Shown piece by piece: positions 62,990-64,000 of a DNA stretch of 64,000 nt. The position numbers were made by a program, and so were the translations under genes. Source of the stretch: DATMGU01 sp035555315 (GTDB lineage Bacteria; Pseudomonadota; Alphaproteobacteria; ATCC43930; CGMCC-115725); contig DATMGU010000078.1 in assembly GCA_035555315.1 (NCBI GenBank), positions 62,001-126,000 on the forward strand, in the 5' to 3' direction. Each line of letters opens with the position of its first letter. Position 1 is the first letter of the stretch. The notes below the pieces were generated by a model that saw only the letters and a program-made list of their open reading frames with translations, made no database searches and was not told where the DNA came from.

Positions 62990-63018
62990 TTGACACGGAA
63001 GTCTCCCATGGGATACAT
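62990..63018 (+). promoter_or_regulatory. Promoter and operator of the HigBA-like module
   Basis: TTGACA (62990-62995), 17-base spacer, ATACAT (63013-63018). A 16-base palindrome (63001-63016; GT-TCCCATGGGA-AC with one mismatched pair) fills the spacer and runs into the -10, where antitoxin binding would block polymerase. Start of transcription would be at about 63025, the toxin start codon itself. Confidence 0.62.
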
Positions 63019-63024
63019 TTGGGC

Positions 63025-63318
63025 TTGATAGAGACACGTCAGACACTCCATTACGAGAAATGGTTTGCCAAGCTTTGGGGTCAGAACGCCAAGGCGCGGA
63101 TCACCGCCCGTATACGTCGCCTGTCACTCGGCAATCCCGGCGATGTGAAGCCAGTAGGCGAGGGTCTTAGCGAGCTTCGAGTCGATTATGGCCCTGGCTA
63201 CCGCATCTACTTCGTGCAGCGGGGCGATACGCTCATCGTCGTGTTAGCGGGCGGAGATAACCGATCGCAGGACCAGGATATTCGTGAGGCCAAGCAACTT
63301 GCTGCCAACCTCGTTTAG
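63025..63318 (+). CDS. RelE/HigB-superfamily toxin of an addiction module
   Basis: 97 residues. RQTLHYEKWFAKLWGQNAKARITARIRRL, GNPGDVKPVGEGLSELRVDYGPGYRIYFVQRGD and VLAGGDNRSQDQDIREAKQLAANL in segments form the addiction-module killer (phage-derived Gp49/HigB-like) family of ribosome-dependent mRNA nucleases. Start is a TTG at 63025 by comparison with family N-termini; another TTG at 63019 is possible. No ribosome site is visible, so the mRNA may be leaderless. Toxin comes first, as in higBA. Confidence 0.85.
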   Translation: MIETRQTLHYEKWFAKLWGQNAKARITARIRRLSLGNPGDVKPVGEGLSELRVDYGPGYRIYFVQRGDTLIVVLAGGDNRSQDQDIREAKQLAANLV

Positions 63319-63330
63319 GAGGCGACGACC

Positions 63331-63627
63331 ATGCCGAAGACCGAAACGCTGCCCTGGGATGCGGCGGACCACCTGGACAGCCAAGCTGCCATCGCAGCGT
63401 ATTTGAATGCGGTGCTTGAAGATGGCGATCCTGCCTTGATCGCGGCTGCCTTGGGCGATGTCGCTCGATCTCGCGGAATGCGGGCTGTCTCCCGCGAGAC
63501 AGGATTGGGGCGGACTAGTCTCTATAAGGCTCTATCCGCGGAAGGGCGCCCAGAATTCACCACGGTGATGAAAGTAGTCGAGGCCCTTGGACTACGCCTT
63601 TCAGTATCCCCGATCGAGGGGAGCTGA
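63331..63627 (+). CDS. HigA-like addiction-module antidote protein
   Basis: 98 residues. N-terminal toxin-binding part (LPWDAADHLDSQAAIAAYLNAVLEDGDPALI) and a Cro/Xre-type helix-turn-helix (MRAVSRETGLGRTSLYKALSAEGRPEF, TVMKVVEALGLRLSV). GGAGG stands seven bases before ATG 63331, a far stronger site than the toxin has, which favours antitoxin excess. It should neutralise the toxin and repress the shared promoter. Converges with the phosphoesterase gene, 19 bases apart. Confidence 0.88.
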   Translation: MPKTETLPWDAADHLDSQAAIAAYLNAVLEDGDPALIAAALGDVARSRGMRAVSRETGLGRTSLYKALSAEGRPEFTTVMKVVEALGLRLSVSPIEGS

Positions 63628-63646
63628 CACCGTCAGCAGCTGAAGT

Positions 63647-64000
63647 CTACACCGGCCAAGCCCGCGACAGGCGACCGCCCACCCTCAGGGGCGCCACGTG
63701 GCGGGCCAGGCCGGTCGCGTCATCGGTTTCGACGAACACGCCGCACACCGTCGCCTCGCCCTCGGCGGGGGTCAGCCGTTCGCCGGGCATCTTGCGGACG
63801 AAGCGGGCGATCGCCGGTGCCTTCTGCATGCCGATGACGCTGTCGTAATCGCCGCACATGCCCGCATCGGTCTGGTACGCCGTGCCCTTGGGCAGGATCT
63901 GCGCGTCGGCGGTCGGGATATGGCTGTGGGTGCCGACCACCAGGGAGGCGCGGCCATCGAGGAAATGGCCGATCGCCATCTTTTCCGACGTCGCCTCGCC
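63647..64000 (-). CDS. YmdB/TIGR00282-family metallophosphoesterase, 5' end outside window
   Basis: The last 117 codons are seen; the frame is open to base 64000 (GEATSEKMAIGHFLDGRASLV in segments). VVGTHSHIPTADAQILPKGTAYQTDAGMCGDYDSVIGM has the metal-binding His pair and the TDAGMCG motif of YmdB-type 2',3'-cyclic nucleotide phosphodiesterases. In alphaproteobacteria this gene is usually directly upstream of yebC; here the toxin-antitoxin module separates them. Confidence 0.88.
   Translation of the reverse strand, partial: GEATSEKMAIGHFLDGRASLVVGTHSHIPTADAQILPKGTAYQTDAGMCGDYDSVIGMQKAPAIARFVRKMPGERLTPAEGEATVCGVFVETDDATGLARHVAPLRVGGRLSRAWPV

Overview
The window is a GC-rich, densely coding chromosomal segment from an alphaproteobacterium, most likely a member of Rhodospirillales in the broad sense. 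The reasons are the order yebC-ruvCAB-ybgC-tolQRAB-pal-cpoB-tilS-ftsH-folP-glmM, the rluD-rpoH pair with a divergent DUF6476 gene, short-form hisZ, homospermidine synthase, a DUF1127 protein, and an ArsR-methyltransferase (SahR-type) regulator over metF/metH. Genus cannot be set from sequence reading alone. I found no rRNA, tRNA, CRISPR array, prophage or insertion sequence.

Layout. 1-10 kb: the end of a hot-dog thioesterase (cut by the window edge), a BASS-family transporter, a complete dipeptide/oligopeptide ABC operon (dppABCDF) with a HAD hydrolase attached, a MATE exporter and two small secreted proteins facing each other. 10-16.6 kb: a minus-strand methionine operon, sahR-metF-phzF-like-metH, with a 22-bp palindrome over its promoter. 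17-20 kb: mlaA and mlaC lipid-transport genes and azlCD. 19.7-24 kb: a polyamine cluster of homospermidine synthase and two paralogous fold-III decarboxylases, with a long leader containing a small candidate ORF. 24.4-34 kb: aldo/keto reductase, threonine aldolase, DUF6476/rluD/rpoH, LysE exporter, lipoprotein lytic transglycosylase with SPOR domain, TetR-SDR pair, and a phnW-like transaminase without other phosphonate genes.

34-41 kb: a two-gene unit made of a tail-anchored protein-kinase-like protein lacking key catalytic residues and a small multi-pass membrane protein, then purA, hisZ, a KgtP-like MFS transporter and a RelBE-type toxin-antitoxin pair whose toxin looks internally shortened. 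41-47 kb: a MocR regulator divergent from DUF1127-phzF-ttuC-like-serC-GDSL. 46.8-62.8 kb: a long housekeeping block on the minus strand covering thiamine, peptidoglycan precursor, folate, FtsH, TilS, the Tol-Pal envelope system and RuvABC/YebC. 63-63.6 kb: a HigBA-like toxin-antitoxin module placed between yebC and a YmdB-family phosphoesterase that runs off the end.

The best candidates for something undescribed are the pseudokinase/membrane-protein pair (34029-36571), the MocR-DUF1127-PhzF-TtuC-SerC-GDSL unit (41269-46792), and the phzF gene inside the SahR-controlled methionine operon.
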